The notes: generated by a model not told the origin, from the sequence alone. Counted from the stretch's first letter, positions 28,957 through 41,847 are shown. The stretch: 64,000 nucleotides of DNA from Bacillus sp. RO3 (GCF_012911895.1 NZ_JAAXCV010000028.1:62001-126000), one strand, 5' to 3'. Program-made: numbers and translations.

Positions 28957-28979
28957 TGATCTACCAACTCCGTTCTGAG

Positions 28980-30107
28980 TTATTCGCCTTTAAAGGCTTT
29001 TTTTACTTTATCAAAAAAACTTTCATGCTGTTCGTCCGGCACCTGTCCGCTGATATCAGCAAATTCTCTTAGTAACTGCTTTTGCTTATCCGTCAATTTA
29101 GAAGGGGTTACCACCTTCACCTGGACGTGCTGATCACCTGTACCATATCCACGTACGTTCGGCACTCCCTTACCTTTCAAACGGAATCTTGTGCCGGTTT
29201 GAGTGCCTGCCGGTACTTTAAGCTTTACTTTTCCATGCAGAGTAGGGACTTCGATTTCATCACCCAATGCCGCTTGTGCAAACGTCACAGGCATTTCGCA
29301 ATAAATGTCATCTCCATTACGCTCGAAGAAGTCATGTGAGCGGACATGGAACACAACGTATAAGTCTCCAGCCGGTCCTCCATTTATTCCTGGTTCGCCC
29401 TGCCCGGTGACACGCAGCTGCTGCCCGTCATCGATTCCAGCAGGGATCTTAACTGAAATCTTACGGCGCTTCTGTACTTTACCTGCCCCGCCACAAGTAG
29501 AACATTTCTCCTTAATTTGTTTACCCGTACCGTTACAGTAGTGACAAACGCGTCTGTTCACAATGCGGCCGAAAGGTGTATTCTGTTCCACATTTAATTG
29601 ACCCGATCCGTTACAGTGAGAACATGTATGAACCTTGGTTCCAGGCTTCGCACCTGAGCCATGACAAGTGTCACATTCCTCTTCTCTCGGAATCTCGATC
29701 TCTGTTTCTTTTCCGAATACCGCTTCTTCAAATGTCAGGGACATCGTATACTGAAGATCGGCACCTTGTCTAGGTGCATTCGGATCTCTTCTACGGCCGC
29801 CGCCGCCACCGAAGAACGTATTGAAGATATCTTCAAAACCACCGAAACCGCCTCCGCCAAAGTCTCCGCCTCCGCCGAAACCTTGGTTAGGATCTGTATG
29901 ACCAAAGCGATCATATTGAGCCCGTTTCTGATCATCACTCAATACTTCGTAAGCTTCCGATATTTCTTTGAACTTTTCATCTGCATCCGCTTCTTTATTA
30001 ATATCCGGATGATATTTTTTAGAGAGCTTGCGGTATGCTTTCTTCATTTCGTCTTTTGAGGCGTCTTTTCCGACCCCAAGAACCTCATAATAGTCCCGTT
30101 TACTCAT
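28980..30107 (-). CDS. dnaJ: Chaperone protein DnaJ
   Basis: Hsp40 co-chaperone that stimulates DnaK ATPase. The 375-aa protein has the J domain with HPD at 33-35, a Gly/Phe-rich linker (about 77-105), four zinc-finger repeats [24 protein letters not shown] and CSTCGGAG, then the C-terminal substrate domains. A terminator separates it from dnaK, so its level can differ from that of dnaK. Confidence 0.99.
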   Translation of the reverse strand: MSKRDYYEVLGVGKDASKDEMKKAYRKLSKKYHPDINKEADADEKFKEISEAYEVLSDDQKRAQYDRFGHTDPNQGFGGGGDFGGGGFGGFEDIFNTFFGGGGGRRRDPNAPRQGADLQYTMSLTFEEAVFGKETEIEIPREEECDTCHGSGAKPGTKVHTCSHCNGSGQLNVEQNTPFGRIVNRRVCHYCNGTGKQIKEKCSTCGGAGKVQKRRKISVKIPAGIDDGQQLRVTGQGEPGINGGPAGDLYVVFHVRSHDFFERNGDDIYCEMPVTFAQAALGDEIEVPTLHGKVKLKVPAGTQTGTRFRLKGKGVPNVRGYGTGDQHVQVKVVTPSKLTDKQKQLLREFADISGQVPDEQHESFFDKVKKAFKGE

Positions 30108-30249
30108 TAAAACACCACTCCCGAATCCTTTGCATAAAGGTTATTTTAACATTGAGCTTCGCCTATTATCAATAAAAACTCAACATTCGTTACGATTGAT
30201 TTTATCTATCGGATGAAAGCATCATCTCAGGTCTCTTTCAATCATAGAA

Positions 30250-30285
30250 AAAGTCAAAGCCAAGAACCGCCCTGACTTTGACTTT
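30250..30285 (-). terminator. Terminator between dnaK and dnaJ
   Basis: Ten-base arms AAAGTCAAAG / CTTTGACTTT around a 16-base loop, with T residues on the minus strand, 16 bases after the dnaK stop. Confidence 0.88.
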
Positions 30286-30300
30286 TTCTTTCATACTTTA

Positions 30301-32166
<1,866 letters not shown>

Positions 32167-32169
32167 TTA

Positions 32170-32724
32170 TTATTGATTGACCTTCACCATTGAAGGACGG
32201 ATTACTCTGTCTTTCAGTTTGTAGCCCTTCTGGAATTCCTCGACTACAACATTGCTCTCGAAGTTTTCATCTTCAATTTGCATGACAGCTTGATGCAAAT
32301 GGGGATCAAATTCTTGACCTACCGCTTCAATCGGTTCTACTCCCTCTTTCTTAAGGGCTTCCACAATGCTTCTGTGAACCATTTCCATTCCTTGCAGCAG
32401 GGTCTTCGTCTGATCATTATCTGCTTCTATATTTAAAGCGCGCTCGAAATTATCAAGTGCCGGCAGGATATCCGTGATAAGTCCCTGAGCACGGTATTTC
32501 TCCTTCGCTTCGCTCTCTACATTTACACGACGGCGGAAGTTATCGAAATCTGCCCTTAGGCGAAGATAACGGTTTTCAGAATCATTCAGCTTTTCTTCCA
32601 GTTGTGAAAGCTCATCTGACTCTTGCTGCTCTTCCACTTGAGGCTCTTCAGCGAATACTTCTTCAACGACCTCGCTGTTTTCCTCTTTCGCTTCTTGCTG
32701 TTTTTGTTTCGTTTCTTCAGACAT
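32170..32724 (-). CDS. grpE: Nucleotide exchange factor GrpE
   Basis: Releases ADP from DnaK. The 184-aa protein has an acidic coiled-coil N terminus, [12 protein letters not shown] and the C-terminal beta domain [23 protein letters not shown] 32724 follows AAGGAGG by eight bases; a GTG three codons earlier lies too near that site. Confidence 0.98.
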   Translation of the reverse strand: MSEETKQKQQEAKEENSEVVEEVFAEEPQVEEQQESDELSQLEEKLNDSENRYLRLRADFDNFRRRVNVESEAKEKYRAQGLITDILPALDNFERALNIEADNDQTKTLLQGMEMVHRSIVEALKKEGVEPIEAVGQEFDPHLHQAVMQIEDENFESNVVVEEFQKGYKLKDRVIRPSMVKVNQ

Positions 32725-32820
32725 AACATTCACCTCCTTAAAAATGTACGAACATTCGAAGACACCGGAAGGCGCTAATAAGGGCTTCCGGGCCTTATTT
32801 TCCTTTATACAATATGTCCA

Positions 32821-33858
32821 CTAATCTTCACTTTGATACAGTTTCGTAAGAACCTTGGACATATCATTTGAGAAGAAATTCAGTAAACTTACCACTCGGG
32901 AATACTCCATCCGGGTAGGCCCGATAATCGCAATGGAACCTAACTGTTCTTTGCCAATCGAATAAGTAGCGGTTATAAGACTGCAATTCTCCATGGCAAG
33001 ATGATCATTTTCTTTCCCAATCTTAATATTCAATCCTGTAGCGGAAGGACGAATCAGGTTGTAGATGCTCTCTTCCTGTTCTATCATTTCAAGGAGCATT
33101 CGGACCTTGTGGACGTCATTGAACTCAGGTTGATTAAGTATATTGGTTTTCCCTCCAAAGAACAGCTTATCGGTGACCGATGGATTAAAGGAATCCGTAA
33201 TCGAGTGCAGGATAAAATCATAGTTCTGGATATGCTCCCTTAGCAGAAGAGCGACTTCCTTGAAAATTTTATCATTCAATTCACTGATCGGAACACCGGC
33301 TAACCGGTCATTTAAGATAAGCACGAGCTTCTCGAGCTCGGCAGCATCCATTGTAGGCGGGATCTGGAACAGTTTATTTTCAACATGTCCGTTATCCGTC
33401 ACGATGATGGCAATGGCTGTATCCTTGTTCAGTGGAATCAGTTGAATCTTTTTCAGCTTGTTCTCCTTTAAATCGGGTCCTAATACGATTGTCGTGTAAT
33501 TTGTCAGCTCGGATAAGATCTTCGCAGACTTCTGGACCACTTTCTCCAGTTCATAAATCCGCTCAGTAAAGATGGAGCGTAATGCATGAACATCATTTTT
33601 CTTTAACTTCTGAGGAGAAAGCAAGTGATCCACATAATAACGATAACCCTTCTCAGAAGGAACCCGGCCTGAAGAAGTATGTGTTTTTTCAATGAAACCC
33701 AGGTCCTCCAAATCAGCCATTTCATTACGAATCGTGGCTGAGCTGAATGAAATCTCATCCTTTTTGGACAAGCTTCTGGAACCTACAGGCTGAGCTGATA
33801 GGATAAAATCATCAATAATGACTTGAAGAATTAGAAGTTGTCGATCTGTTAACAACAT
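32821..33858 (-). CDS. hrcA: Heat-inducible transcription repressor HrcA
   Basis: Repressor that binds CIRCE and is kept active by GroEL. The 345-aa protein has an N-terminal winged helix ([20 protein letters not shown]) and a GAF-like C-terminal part. First gene of hrcA-grpE-dnaK. A CIRCE element stands 13 bases before its start codon, so it controls itself. Confidence 0.98.
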   Translation of the reverse strand: MLLTDRQLLILQVIIDDFILSAQPVGSRSLSKKDEISFSSATIRNEMADLEDLGFIEKTHTSSGRVPSEKGYRYYVDHLLSPQKLKKNDVHALRSIFTERIYELEKVVQKSAKILSELTNYTTIVLGPDLKENKLKKIQLIPLNKDTAIAIIVTDNGHVENKLFQIPPTMDAAELEKLVLILNDRLAGVPISELNDKIFKEVALLLREHIQNYDFILHSITDSFNPSVTDKLFFGGKTNILNQPEFNDVHKVRMLLEMIEQEESIYNLIRPSATGLNIKIGKENDHLAMENCSLITATYSIGKEQLGSIAIIGPTRMEYSRVVSLLNFFSNDMSKVLTKLYQSED

Positions 33859-33870
33859 TCATCACCCCTG

Positions 33871-33897
33871 TTAGCACTCTCTTCTGATGAGTGCTAA
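33871..33897 (-). promoter_or_regulatory. CIRCE operator
   Basis: Perfect inverted repeat TTAGCACTC-N9-GAGTGCTAA, the HrcA binding site, located at the start of the hrcA transcript. Confidence 0.98.
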
Positions 33898-33908
33898 ATC
33901 TAATTAAT

Positions 33909-33937
33909 AAATTATCAAATCAGAAAAGGGATGTCAA
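33909..33937 (-). promoter_or_regulatory. Sigma-A promoter of hrcA-grpE-dnaK
   Basis: Minus strand -35 TTGACA (33937-33932, consensus), 17-bp spacer, -10 TAATTT (33914-33909). CIRCE lies immediately downstream. The -35 box lies just upstream of, and on the same strand as, the end of hemW. Confidence 0.8.
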
Positions 33938-33941
33938 TATA

Positions 33942-35078
33942 TTAGATTACACCCAGAAAAGATTGGAATACTTCGTTCCCTAAAAAGCGTCCCTGTTTCG
34001 TAAGGGAGACCCGTTCTTCGCTTACTGTGATCAACTTCCTCTTTTCCATCTCTTCTATGGACGAACCGAAGATCGATTCTATACGACAGCCGAATTTATC
34101 CCGGAAGACCGATTGACTTACACCCTCTACCTTGCGCAACCCAAGGAACATTTCTTCTTCCATCATTTCGGCTTTCGTTACCTCATGGGTTTGGATGGTA
34201 GGCAGGGAGCCTTCTGCAAGGGGATCCATATATTTTTTTAGTGGACCGTAATTGGAATAACGTACCCCGTTTATATATCCGTGGGCTCCTGCTCCTAAAC
34301 CATAATATTCATTATTGTCCCAATACACGAGGTTGTGTTTGCTTTCAAACCCAGGTTTGGCAAAATTACTGATTTCGTATTGATTGATCCCGTATTTCTC
34401 CATCGTTTCAATTAAAATTTCGTACATGGCTGCCTCTTGATCTTGCGAAGGCAGGGACAACTTCCCTTTTCTCATCAGATTATAGAAGACCGTTTTAGGC
34501 TCCACAATCAGTGAGTACGCAGAGTAATGAGGGAGGTCGAGATCAAGTGCTTTCTTCAAAGTATCCTGAAAATCTTCCTCTGTTTGCTTCGGCAGGCTGT
34601 AGATTAAATCGATACTGATATTTGAGAACCCGACTTTTTGAGCCGCTTCCACTGACGTATAGACATCTTGGCTTTTATGGGTGCGGCCGATTCCTTTCAG
34701 GAGCTCATCATTGAATGACTGGACCCCGAAGCTCAACCGATTCACACCGTGATCTTTTAAGACACGGAGCTTGTCTTCTGTTAAATCGCCCGGGTTTGCT
34801 TCAAACGTGAATTCACCATGTTCATAGGGTAAGTGGGTGGTGATCGTTTCACATAATGTATCAAGCTGATTCGCGTTTAGGGAGGTAGGAGTTCCGCCGC
34901 CCACAAAGATGGTATCCAGCTTATCCCCTGAATCCAACCTGACTCTCTGCTTGATTTCGTTCTCTAAGCTTAGTAGATACCCATCCACTGGCTGTCCTTG
35001 TAAAAAAACTTTATTGAAATCACAATAATGACAAATATGTTCACAAAAAGGTATATGAATATACGCTGATCTTACCAA
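33942..35078 (-). CDS. hemW: Heme chaperone / radical SAM protein HemW
   Basis: HemN-like radical SAM protein of 378 aa, now regarded as a heme chaperone rather than coproporphyrinogen oxidase. CEHICHYCDF gives the cluster cysteines 12, 16 and 19; GGGTPTSL and VNRLSFGVQSF follow. It lacks the long N-terminal extension of true HemN. It follows lepA, whose terminator lies between them. Confidence 0.95.
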   Translation of the reverse strand: MVRSAYIHIPFCEHICHYCDFNKVFLQGQPVDGYLLSLENEIKQRVRLDSGDKLDTIFVGGGTPTSLNANQLDTLCETITTHLPYEHGEFTFEANPGDLTEDKLRVLKDHGVNRLSFGVQSFNDELLKGIGRTHKSQDVYTSVEAAQKVGFSNISIDLIYSLPKQTEEDFQDTLKKALDLDLPHYSAYSLIVEPKTVFYNLMRKGKLSLPSQDQEAAMYEILIETMEKYGINQYEISNFAKPGFESKHNLVYWDNNEYYGLGAGAHGYINGVRYSNYGPLKKYMDPLAEGSLPTIQTHEVTKAEMMEEEMFLGLRKVEGVSQSVFRDKFGCRIESIFGSSIEEMEKRKLITVSEERVSLTKQGRFLGNEVFQSFLGVI

Positions 35079-35109
35079 ATCTATCCCTCCTCAGGGGCAT
35101 TCATAGAGA

Positions 35110-35155
35110 AAAGGGGGTAAGCAGTGCCTGCACATACAAGCCACTTTCCCCCTTT
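35110..35155 (-). terminator. Terminator after lepA
   Basis: On the minus strand AAAGGGGG pairs with CCCCCTTT across a 30-base loop that itself contains a small hairpin; a short T tract follows. Confidence 0.75.
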
Positions 35156-35168
35156 ATCGTCCATACTA

Positions 35169-37001
35169 TTACTTCTTGTCCGTATCGTCCATTTTCAAGA
35201 CGGCCATGAAGGCTTCTTGAGGAACTTCGACATTCCCTACGGATTTCATTCGCTTTTTACCTTCTTTTTGTTTATCAAGAAGTTTACGTTTACGTGAGAT
35301 ATCCCCACCGTAACATTTTGCCAATACATTCTTCCGGATCGCCTTGATCGTCGACCTTGCAACAATCTTCTGTCCGATCGCTGCCTGGACCGGAACTTCG
35401 AATTGTTGTCTCGGAATGAGCTCCTTTAACTTCTCTACAATGAGCTTCCCTCGTTCGTACGCAAAATCCCGGTGAACGATAAAGCTCAGTGCATCCACAT
35501 TCTCACCGTTTAAAAGAATATCCATTTTCACAAGCTTGGATTCTTTATATCCGATCAGCTCATAATCAAAGGAAGCATACCCTTTTGTGTTGGACTTCAG
35601 TTGATCGAAGAAATCATACACGATTTCAGCGAGAGGGATTTCGTAAATGATATTTACACGTGTATCATCCATATACTGCATGTCGATGAAATGACCACGT
35701 TTCCCTTGGCAAAGCTCCATGACGGCACCGACGTAATCGTTCGGAACCATGATCGTCGCTTTTACGTAAGGCTCTTCCACATGATCCACTTTTTGCGGAT
35801 CTGGCATCATGGATGGATTATCCACTTTCACTTCTTCACCATCTGTCAATTTAACATGATAAATAACACTTGGTGCTGTTGTGATCAGGTCAATCTTGAA
35901 TTCGCGTTCAATACGTTCCTGAATGATCTCCATATGAAGAAGTCCAAGGAATCCACAGCGGAAGCCAAACCCGAGTGCTTGAGATGTTTCCGGCTCATAC
36001 TGAAGTGCCGAGTCGTTCAATTCAAGCTTCTCCAGGGCTTCCCTCAGATCGTTATATCGGTTTGAATCAATTGGATATAATCCGCAATAAACCATTGGAT
36101 TCAGTCGGCGATAACCCGGCAATGCTTCCTCTGCAGGATTTTTCGCCAGGGTGATCGTATCACCCACTCGGGTATCCCCGACATTCTTGATCGCTGCCGT
36201 TAAGTAACCAACATCTCCGACCGTCAGTTCTTTTTGGCCTGTCGCTTTCGGAGTGAAGACTCCTATTTCTGTTACCTCAAATTCTTTCCCGGTTGCCATC
36301 ATTCGAACCTTATCCCCTACTTTGACGCTCCCCTCCATCACACGGATGTAGGCAACAACGCCTCGATAGGCATCATATAATGAGTCAAAGATAAGGGCTT
36401 TTAATGGAGCATCGGGATCTCCCTCGGGTGCTGGAACCTTCTCAACAACCTGTTCAAGGATCTCTTCAATCCCGATCCCCGCTTTAGCTGAAGCGAGGAC
36501 CGCTTCTGATGCATCCAGACCGATGACATCTTCCACTTCCTGGCGAACTCTTTCCGGATCGGCTGCAGGAAGATCGATTTTATTGATGACTGGAAGGATC
36601 TCCAGGTTATTATCTAGTGCAAGATAGACGTTTGCCAATGTTTGTGCTTCAATCCCCTGAGCAGCATCCACTACAAGGACGGCACCTTCACAAGCAGCTA
36701 AACTGCGAGATACTTCGTATGTAAAGTCGACGTGTCCCGGTGTATCAATCAGATGGAAGATATATTCCTCTCCATCCTTTGCCTGATACTTTAATTGCAC
36801 TGAATTTAATTTGATGGTGATTCCACGTTCTCTCTCAAGATCCATTGAATCTAGTAATTGCTCTTTCATTTCACGTGCCGTCAATGCTTTCGTTTTCTCC
36901 AATATACGATCGGCAAGGGTAGATTTCCCATGATCTATATGAGCAATAATGGAAAAGTTTCTAATTCTCGATTGTCTTTCTAATTTCTCTTCACGGTTCA
37001 T
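35169..37001 (-). CDS. lepA: Elongation factor 4 (LepA)
   Basis: Ribosome-bound translational GTPase. The 610-aa protein has G1 [10 protein letters not shown]2 ERERGITI, G3 DTPGHVDF and G4 NKIDLP, and a C-terminal domain ending [16 protein letters not shown]-like. ATG 37001 ([10 protein letters not shown]) fits the family N terminus and follows AGGAG; a start nine codons earlier has no such site. Confidence 0.98.
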   Translation of the reverse strand: MNREEKLERQSRIRNFSIIAHIDHGKSTLADRILEKTKALTAREMKEQLLDSMDLERERGITIKLNSVQLKYQAKDGEEYIFHLIDTPGHVDFTYEVSRSLAACEGAVLVVDAAQGIEAQTLANVYLALDNNLEILPVINKIDLPAADPERVRQEVEDVIGLDASEAVLASAKAGIGIEEILEQVVEKVPAPEGDPDAPLKALIFDSLYDAYRGVVAYIRVMEGSVKVGDKVRMMATGKEFEVTEIGVFTPKATGQKELTVGDVGYLTAAIKNVGDTRVGDTITLAKNPAEEALPGYRRLNPMVYCGLYPIDSNRYNDLREALEKLELNDSALQYEPETSQALGFGFRCGFLGLLHMEIIQERIEREFKIDLITTAPSVIYHVKLTDGEEVKVDNPSMMPDPQKVDHVEEPYVKATIMVPNDYVGAVMELCQGKRGHFIDMQYMDDTRVNIIYEIPLAEIVYDFFDQLKSNTKGYASFDYELIGYKESKLVKMDILLNGENVDALSFIVHRDFAYERGKLIVEKLKELIPRQQFEVPVQAAIGQKIVARSTIKAIRKNVLAKCYGGDISRKRKLLDKQKEGKKRMKSVGNVEVPQEAFMAVLKMDDTDKK

Positions 37002-37155
37002 TATACGTTCAACTCCTGTTATTTCCACACATGTACACTATTTTGAATTATAGCAGTAGACTATATATTATTCAATGTAAACTGAAGGGCTATACGGAAT
37101 TGTCGATTTTCACAAAACAGAAAAGACCGGAACCATTCCCGATCTTCTCTCACCA

Positions 37156-37494
37156 CTATATCAACGAAGCGATAAAGTTCACTATTTCATTGGTGATACT
37201 TTCAATGGTATTCGCCAATGCCTTCCCGATGGAAGAAAATACATTAAAGGCTTTCATGTCTTCCAACTCGGCTTTCTTTTCGCTCAGAGATTTGGATTCT
37301 ACTTCATGGCCAAGGAATGAGGCTTCTACATTTCCTTCATCGTCCTGACTCACCCCTACCGGTGAAGTGAACTTTTGGGGTTCGTGCCCCTTCATTTCCA
37401 CAATCCCTTCGTTGGCATATTGCATTCCCAGGAGGACCCCGATAAATAGTGCTGACAGCAGCAGTCCACATTTAAAGAAGAATTTGATCATCAT
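37156..37494 (-). CDS. yqxA: YqxA family (DUF3679) membrane protein
   Basis: 112-aa protein with one N-terminal membrane segment (CGLLLSALFIGVLLGMQYA, residues 9-27) followed by a polar segment and a C-terminal amphipathic stretch (ESITNEIVNFIASLI). It lies between spoIIP and lepA as yqxA does in B. subtilis; function unknown. A small terminator-like hairpin lies just past its stop at about 37123-37142. Confidence 0.88.
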   Translation of the reverse strand: MMIKFFFKCGLLLSALFIGVLLGMQYANEGIVEMKGHEPQKFTSPVGVSQDDEGNVEASFLGHEVESKSLSEKKAELEDMKAFNVFSSIGKALANTIESITNEIVNFIASLI

Positions 37495-37510
37495 TCGTTC
37501 ATCCTTTTCT

Positions 37511-38719
37511 TTATTGACTTAGAGCCGGAATGACTGGTGAGTGATTCACCTTCTCAGCCTTCCAATAATAATCAGCGAATACGTCTGCAAAGGCCTGGGC
37601 GGTTCGTTCCAATTCTTCGAAGGTATTATCGACTCCGCCAAACTCCAATAACATGGCGTTACCTGATAGATCTTGATTGAATTTCCCGTTCGTCCCGCTC
37701 CCCTTTTTGGCGATGACTCCCCTTGAGATCCCTTTGTATTTAGATTCCAGCAGTGTATGAAGTTCCTTTGCCACCTTTAAATTCGCCTCATAGTTCGGAT
37801 GTTCTTCACCAACGACAAAGGCAAGCTTAGCATAGGACTTTCCGTTGATGGTTCCCGTCGTGATGGCCCTTCGCTGGGAATCCCGGTGGATGTCAACAAG
37901 ATACAGTAAGTCTTTATTGCTCGTCATGGCCGCCTGCACCAAAGGTCGTGACTCCTGATAAGCAGCCCAGTAATCCAACCCCTTATTGTTTAAATTCTTA
38001 ATCACATCGGTTTTATCAATGCTCGTTCCGATTCCAAGGTCCTCTAAGTTCTTCTTCACCATATCCCCCACTTTGGTGACATTGATTTTTGAGTGCATGG
38101 CTGAATCAGGATTTGTGACCCCAGACAAATAGGGAAGATAGGATTCACGGGTATGGGTAAAGTAGAGGTGTACCGTTTTTTTATTCCCTGTGGATAAAGG
38201 AGGGGACACATCTCCACTTTTTTGATGGGGTTCTTTAAGTCCGTCCACGTTTTTGAGGGGGGCTTCATTTCCTGCTTCAAGAGCTTCAGGGGGTGGCACG
38301 GATTCCATGGGCATATTCGTGAAATCCGTCCCTTCCCCAGCTACCAGAATCTCTCCATCGAAAATGGAGAACCCTGGAAGCTCTCTCCCCAATAAGCTGC
38401 GGGGATCTTCAAAGCTTACATTGGTAGCTACTTGAAAGAAGATGGAGGTCAAGCTGGGTAAAGCCTGTTCCTCTTCCGTCAATATCTGATTGAATGACCT
38501 GTTTTCCATTGCCAGGATCTTATATAGTGCCTCACCCTTCACATTGGATGCCGCTTCATTAAGTGAATTCGAAGTAATTCTGTATTCAGGATTCAGGGAA
38601 GTGAGGATGCCCGTTACAGAAAAAATGGCAAGCATACCAACAACGAAGATCAACATTCCTCTCAGTATCGTTGACATATTAATCGCTACTACATAGTTCG
38701 ACGAGTTATACGGCCTCAT
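37511..38719 (-). CDS. spoIIP: Stage II sporulation protein P (SpoIIP)
   Basis: Peptidoglycan amidase/endopeptidase of the SpoIIDMP engulfment machine. The 402-aa protein has an N-terminal membrane anchor (STILRGMLIFVVGMLAIFSV, about 15-34), a variable linker with Pro and Glu, and the amidase domain with LYFTHTRESY (zinc His, Glu), VDIHRDSQRR and LLEFGGVDNT. It follows gpr after a 470-base gap and precedes yqxA. Confidence 0.97.
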   Translation of the reverse strand: MRPYNSSNYVVAINMSTILRGMLIFVVGMLAIFSVTGILTSLNPEYRITSNSLNEAASNVKGEALYKILAMENRSFNQILTEEEQALPSLTSIFFQVATNVSFEDPRSLLGRELPGFSIFDGEILVAGEGTDFTNMPMESVPPPEALEAGNEAPLKNVDGLKEPHQKSGDVSPPLSTGNKKTVHLYFTHTRESYLPYLSGVTNPDSAMHSKINVTKVGDMVKKNLEDLGIGTSIDKTDVIKNLNNKGLDYWAAYQESRPLVQAAMTSNKDLLYLVDIHRDSQRRAITTGTINGKSYAKLAFVVGEEHPNYEANLKVAKELHTLLESKYKGISRGVIAKKGSGTNGKFNQDLSGNAMLLEFGGVDNTFEELERTAQAFADVFADYYWKAEKVNHSPVIPALSQ

Positions 38720-39143
38720 TCTCTCACCCTTTCCTTCAATCTACTCTAGTACAATGTATGACATTGATAGAGATGGTAGAACTATATTTAATAGTCAGTA
38801 TGAGGTTTTTGGATGAAAGTTAAACGGCAGAATCTATTATTTTGGTAGATGGGTGAAGTATTTGAATTAAAGATCAATAGCTGAAGGATAGTGATATGGG
38901 TGGGGTTTCCAAGAGAGGGAATGACGATGTTCATGGCGAGTAACCCCTTTCTGCTAAAAATCCAGCCTTTTACCTCTTATTGAAAGGTTCAGCAGCATAT
39001 TATTATTAGGAAGCCCGTCATCTTTTTGCCTGTAAGTGAAAATGAACCTATATCAGGTACACGTTCTTTCAACACGACCTGATTGAGGGGCCAGTATGTT
39101 CAAGATCTGAAACCACTGCCTCACATATTCAGCAATCCAAAAA
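38720..39143. other. Gene-free gap between gpr and spoIIP
   Basis: No ORF with a ribosome binding site, no RNA gene and no strong dyad was seen in these 420 bases, apart from the gpr terminator at the end. The spoIIP promoter should lie here; I could not place it with confidence. Confidence 0.5.
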
Positions 39144-39174
39144 CGCCTCAAGGACCTTTCCTGTCCCTGAGGCG
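39144..39174 (-). terminator. Terminator after gpr
   Basis: Arms CGCCTCA / TGAGGCG extended inward by GGAC/GTCC, followed by TTTTTGG on the minus strand, about 18 bases after the gpr stop. Confidence 0.9.
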
Positions 39175-39191
39175 CTTCCTTCATCTGCAAT

Positions 39192-40301
39192 CTATCTCGT
39201 CTGATACCCCGTATTCTCCTGATCAACCGCATCATGGAGTGCAGCGTTCAGCCCGCTTGCAATAAGATTTGCCATGTCTTCCATGAACACATCCACCTCT
39301 TTAGGTGTGACCATCAAGTTATGGCCGATGGGAGTCAATACTTCATGAATCAGTTTTCGTTTTTCCTGATCTTCCAGAGTTCCAACTATCCCCATAAACG
39401 TTTGACGATGCTGTTCTTCAGGAAGATCTTCCTCTGTTAATTTCCTTCTCTCACCGAAACTTAGTCCTGCCGGTGCGAGGGATCTGGACGGGCGCCCTCC
39501 TTCTCTCATCTCTTTCCCGAAATGCTTTAATAGAAAGTCAACCGTATCACTCACAATCGTTACTGCATCCAGTACGGTGGGAACCCCGATGGCAATTACC
39601 GGAACACCTAACGTCTCCTGGTCCAGCCCTTTTCGTTTGTTCCCTACACCCGATCCCGGATGTATACCGGTATCTGAAATCTGAATGGTGGAATTGACGC
39701 GTTCAATGGAACGGGAAGCCAGTGCATCAATAGCGATAATAAAATCGGGTTTGGATTTCTCCACAACACCAAAAATGATATCGCTCGTCTCGATACCCGT
39801 CAGACCCATCACACCTGGTACAAGGGCACTGACCGGTCGATACCCCTCTTCCACTGACTCCGGATGCAGTTCAAATAAATGTCTCGTGACAATAATATCC
39901 TCACAGACTCTTGGACCTAACGAATCTGGCGTCACATTCCAGTTTCCAAGTCCTACAATTAAACAGCTTGCATTTTTACTGATTTTATTTTCCATTAAAA
40001 AATGGTTGAATTCTTTTGCAAAGACCTTTTCGACCTTTTGTTGAAGCTCTGCATCTTCCTGGCGGATCCCATGGGCCTCGATGGTTAAATAGTTGCCGGG
40101 TTTTTTCCCGATTTTTTCTTCTCCCTCAGGTGTGACGGTGACGAGGGAAACTTTCACTCCATCTTCTTCTTTCTCTTTAATCATGACTCCCTGAATAGAT
40201 GATGTATCCTCCGCTTGATCATTGACCACCATTTCCCTTGCTTCGACGGCAAGATCGGTACGAACGGAATATTTACTGTAATCGATTTCTTCATTTTTCA
40301 T
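39192..40301 (-). CDS. gpr: Germination protease GPR
   Basis: Aspartate-like protease (family A25) that degrades small acid-soluble proteins during spore germination. The 369-aa zymogen has the autocleavage region [11 protein letters not shown] near residues 11-21, so the first 16 residues form the propeptide. [16 protein letters not shown] and [10 protein letters not shown] are family segments. It is divergent from rpsT. A sigma-G promoter is expected but not placed. Confidence 0.98.
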   Translation of the reverse strand: MKNEEIDYSKYSVRTDLAVEAREMVVNDQAEDTSSIQGVMIKEKEEDGVKVSLVTVTPEGEEKIGKKPGNYLTIEAHGIRQEDAELQQKVEKVFAKEFNHFLMENKISKNASCLIVGLGNWNVTPDSLGPRVCEDIIVTRHLFELHPESVEEGYRPVSALVPGVMGLTGIETSDIIFGVVEKSKPDFIIAIDALASRSIERVNSTIQISDTGIHPGSGVGNKRKGLDQETLGVPVIAIGVPTVLDAVTIVSDTVDFLLKHFGKEMREGGRPSRSLAPAGLSFGERRKLTEEDLPEEQHRQTFMGIVGTLEDQEKRKLIHEVLTPIGHNLMVTPKEVDVFMEDMANLIASGLNAALHDAVDQENTGYQTR

Positions 40302-40398
40302 TTGAACTCTACCTCCGCTTCAAGATCTTATCTGCTATTTTTTTATGTTTACCTTTTTGGTATAGGTTCATTCACTCGTTTAATTTCACGACAGAGTA

Positions 40399-40427
40399 TT
40401 GCAATATCATAGTTCGTTTGATAAAAT
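40399..40427 (+). promoter_or_regulatory. Promoter of rpsT
   Basis: -35 TTGCAA (40399-40404), 17-bp spacer, -10 TAAAAT (40422-40427). The leader of about 70 nt carries a small ATCGAG...CTCGAT hairpin (40458-40480) just before the ribosome binding site. Confidence 0.65.
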
Positions 40428-40502
40428 ATCATTTGTTCTTATTGTTTAGGAATTTAAATCGAGTCACATAGAATCTCGATCCTTTTATAGGAGGTGACAG
40501 GA

Positions 40503-40754
40503 ATGCCAAACATTAAATCAGCTATCAAGCGTGTAAAAACTAGCAACGAGCGTAACGCTCAAAACGCTGCTGTAAAATCTACAATGCGTACTGCAATCAA
40601 GAAAGCAGAAGCTGCGACTGCAAACAGCGCAGATAACGCAAAAGATTTAGTGACAGAAGCGGTACGTCAATTAGACAAAGCAGCTCAAAAAGGTCTTATC
40701 CACAAAAACGCTGCAGATCGTCATAAGTCTCGCCTTATGAAAAAAGCGAACTAA
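40503..40754 (+). CDS. rpsT: 30S ribosomal protein S20
   Basis: 83-aa Lys/Ala-rich helical protein, [18 protein letters not shown]..., typical S20. ATG 40503 follows AGGAGGTGA; a GTG three codons upstream is part of that site. It is alone on the plus strand between gpr and holA. Confidence 0.99.
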   Translation: MPNIKSAIKRVKTSNERNAQNAAVKSTMRTAIKKAEAATANSADNAKDLVTEAVRQLDKAAQKGLIHKNAADRHKSRLMKKAN

Positions 40755-40756
40755 TT

Positions 40757-40796
40757 AAAAAACCCACCCGGCTTTAAAGCCGGGTGGGTTTTTTAA
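40757..40796. terminator. Bidirectional terminator of rpsT and holA
   Basis: Near-perfect palindrome: six A, arms CCCACCCGGCTTT / AAAGCCGGGTGGG, six T. It works on either strand for the two convergent genes. Confidence 0.97.
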
Positions 40797-40803
40797 TTGT
40801 AAA

Positions 40804-41847
40804 TCATGTAAAACTCTTTTCATGAAGTTTAAATAGGAACATTTCAATCATCAGTTCTTTTTTGATTTTTCCTGTTTTGATTTCGTAATCTCCCTGTGCC
40901 AACAATTCGATGATGTGGGCGAGCTGTTTATCGTTGAAATGTTTTGCCTGTCCTGCTGCAAGTTTGACCCGGAAAGGGTGGACTTTTAAATAAGATGCTA
41001 TTTTTTGCTGCCCATATCCCTTTCTTGACAGTTCCTTTGTTCCGTAAATAAGTCTGAACTGGCCTGCCAGTATCGATAAGATTTTCAACGGCTCCTCGTT
41101 TTGCTTGAGCAGATCATAATAAATTCTAAGTGCCTCATCAATCCTTCTATGAACAACTTTATCCACCAGTGCAAAAATATTTTGTTCCAGGGAGCGGGCT
41201 GTTAAGCGTTCAACCACTTCCATGTCGATTCTGTTGGTATCACTTGCGTATAAGGAAAGTTTGTCCAGCTCCTGTGTAAGCATCATCAGATTGGTTCCAG
41301 CCAGCGCCAGCAATGATTCAATGGCGCTCTCGTCGATTTGAACGCTATTTGACGCGGCTCTTTCCCTTACCCACGATTTTAACTCATGCTCATTCAGCTT
41401 TTTGGCTTCTATGACTTCTGCCAGTTTTTTCAAGGACTTGGTGATTTTTTTACGCTCGTCCAATTTTTCATAATTAGCTGCAATGACCAGAACAGTATAA
41501 GGCGCAGGTGATTGTATGTATTGTTCCAATCGTTTAATATTATGCTCAACCTTTCCCTTTGTTTTTTCAGCTGTTAAAAAAACAGGGTTTTGGATGATGA
41601 CGACCCTTCTCTCTCCCATAAACGGAAACGTTTCTGCATCTTCTATCGCCACTTCCACAGGTGTCTCTTCCATGTCATAGCTTGAAAAGTTAAAATCCAT
41701 CTCTTCCTCCGAAAGGGAGCTCGAGACAATCCTTTGTTTCGTTTCATTAATAATAAATGACTCATTTCCGTAAACTAAGTATACGGGTGCGAATTGAGAT
41801 TTTTCTATTTTTTTCCATGCATCAATAACCAAGTCAGCACTCTCCAT
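40804..41847 (-). CDS. holA: DNA polymerase III delta subunit
   Basis: Clamp-loader subunit that opens the beta ring. The 347-aa protein has an N-terminal AAA+-like domain without Walker A (PVYLVYGNESFIINET) and a C-terminal collar domain (FRLIYGTKELSRKGYG). It corresponds to B. subtilis YqeN, between rpsT and the comE operon. Confidence 0.95.
   Translation of the reverse strand: MESADLVIDAWKKIEKSQFAPVYLVYGNESFIINETKQRIVSSSLSEEEMDFNFSSYDMEETPVEVAIEDAETFPFMGERRVVIIQNPVFLTAEKTKGKVEHNIKRLEQYIQSPAPYTVLVIAANYEKLDERKKITKSLKKLAEVIEAKKLNEHELKSWVRERAASNSVQIDESAIESLLALAGTNLMMLTQELDKLSLYASDTNRIDMEVVERLTARSLEQNIFALVDKVVHRRIDEALRIYYDLLKQNEEPLKILSILAGQFRLIYGTKELSRKGYGQQKIASYLKVHPFRVKLAAGQAKHFNDKQLAHIIELLAQGDYEIKTGKIKKELMIEMFLFKLHEKSFT

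Noticed and set aside
35601-36065. 154-codon plus-strand frame inside lepA
   Set aside because: Antisense shadow of a highly conserved gene, without its own signals.
38720-39143. Hidden small RNA or gene between gpr and spoIIP
   Set aside because: No promoter-hairpin-T-tract combination or ORF with a ribosome binding site was found, only the gpr terminator at the edge.
39053-39265. Small frames on both strands over the gpr end and its terminator
   Set aside because: They overlap the gpr coding end and the terminator hairpin and lack start signals.
40302-40398. Sigma-G promoter of gpr
   Set aside because: A GAATG and a CATAAAA are present on the minus strand but about 21 bp apart, outside the usual spacing.
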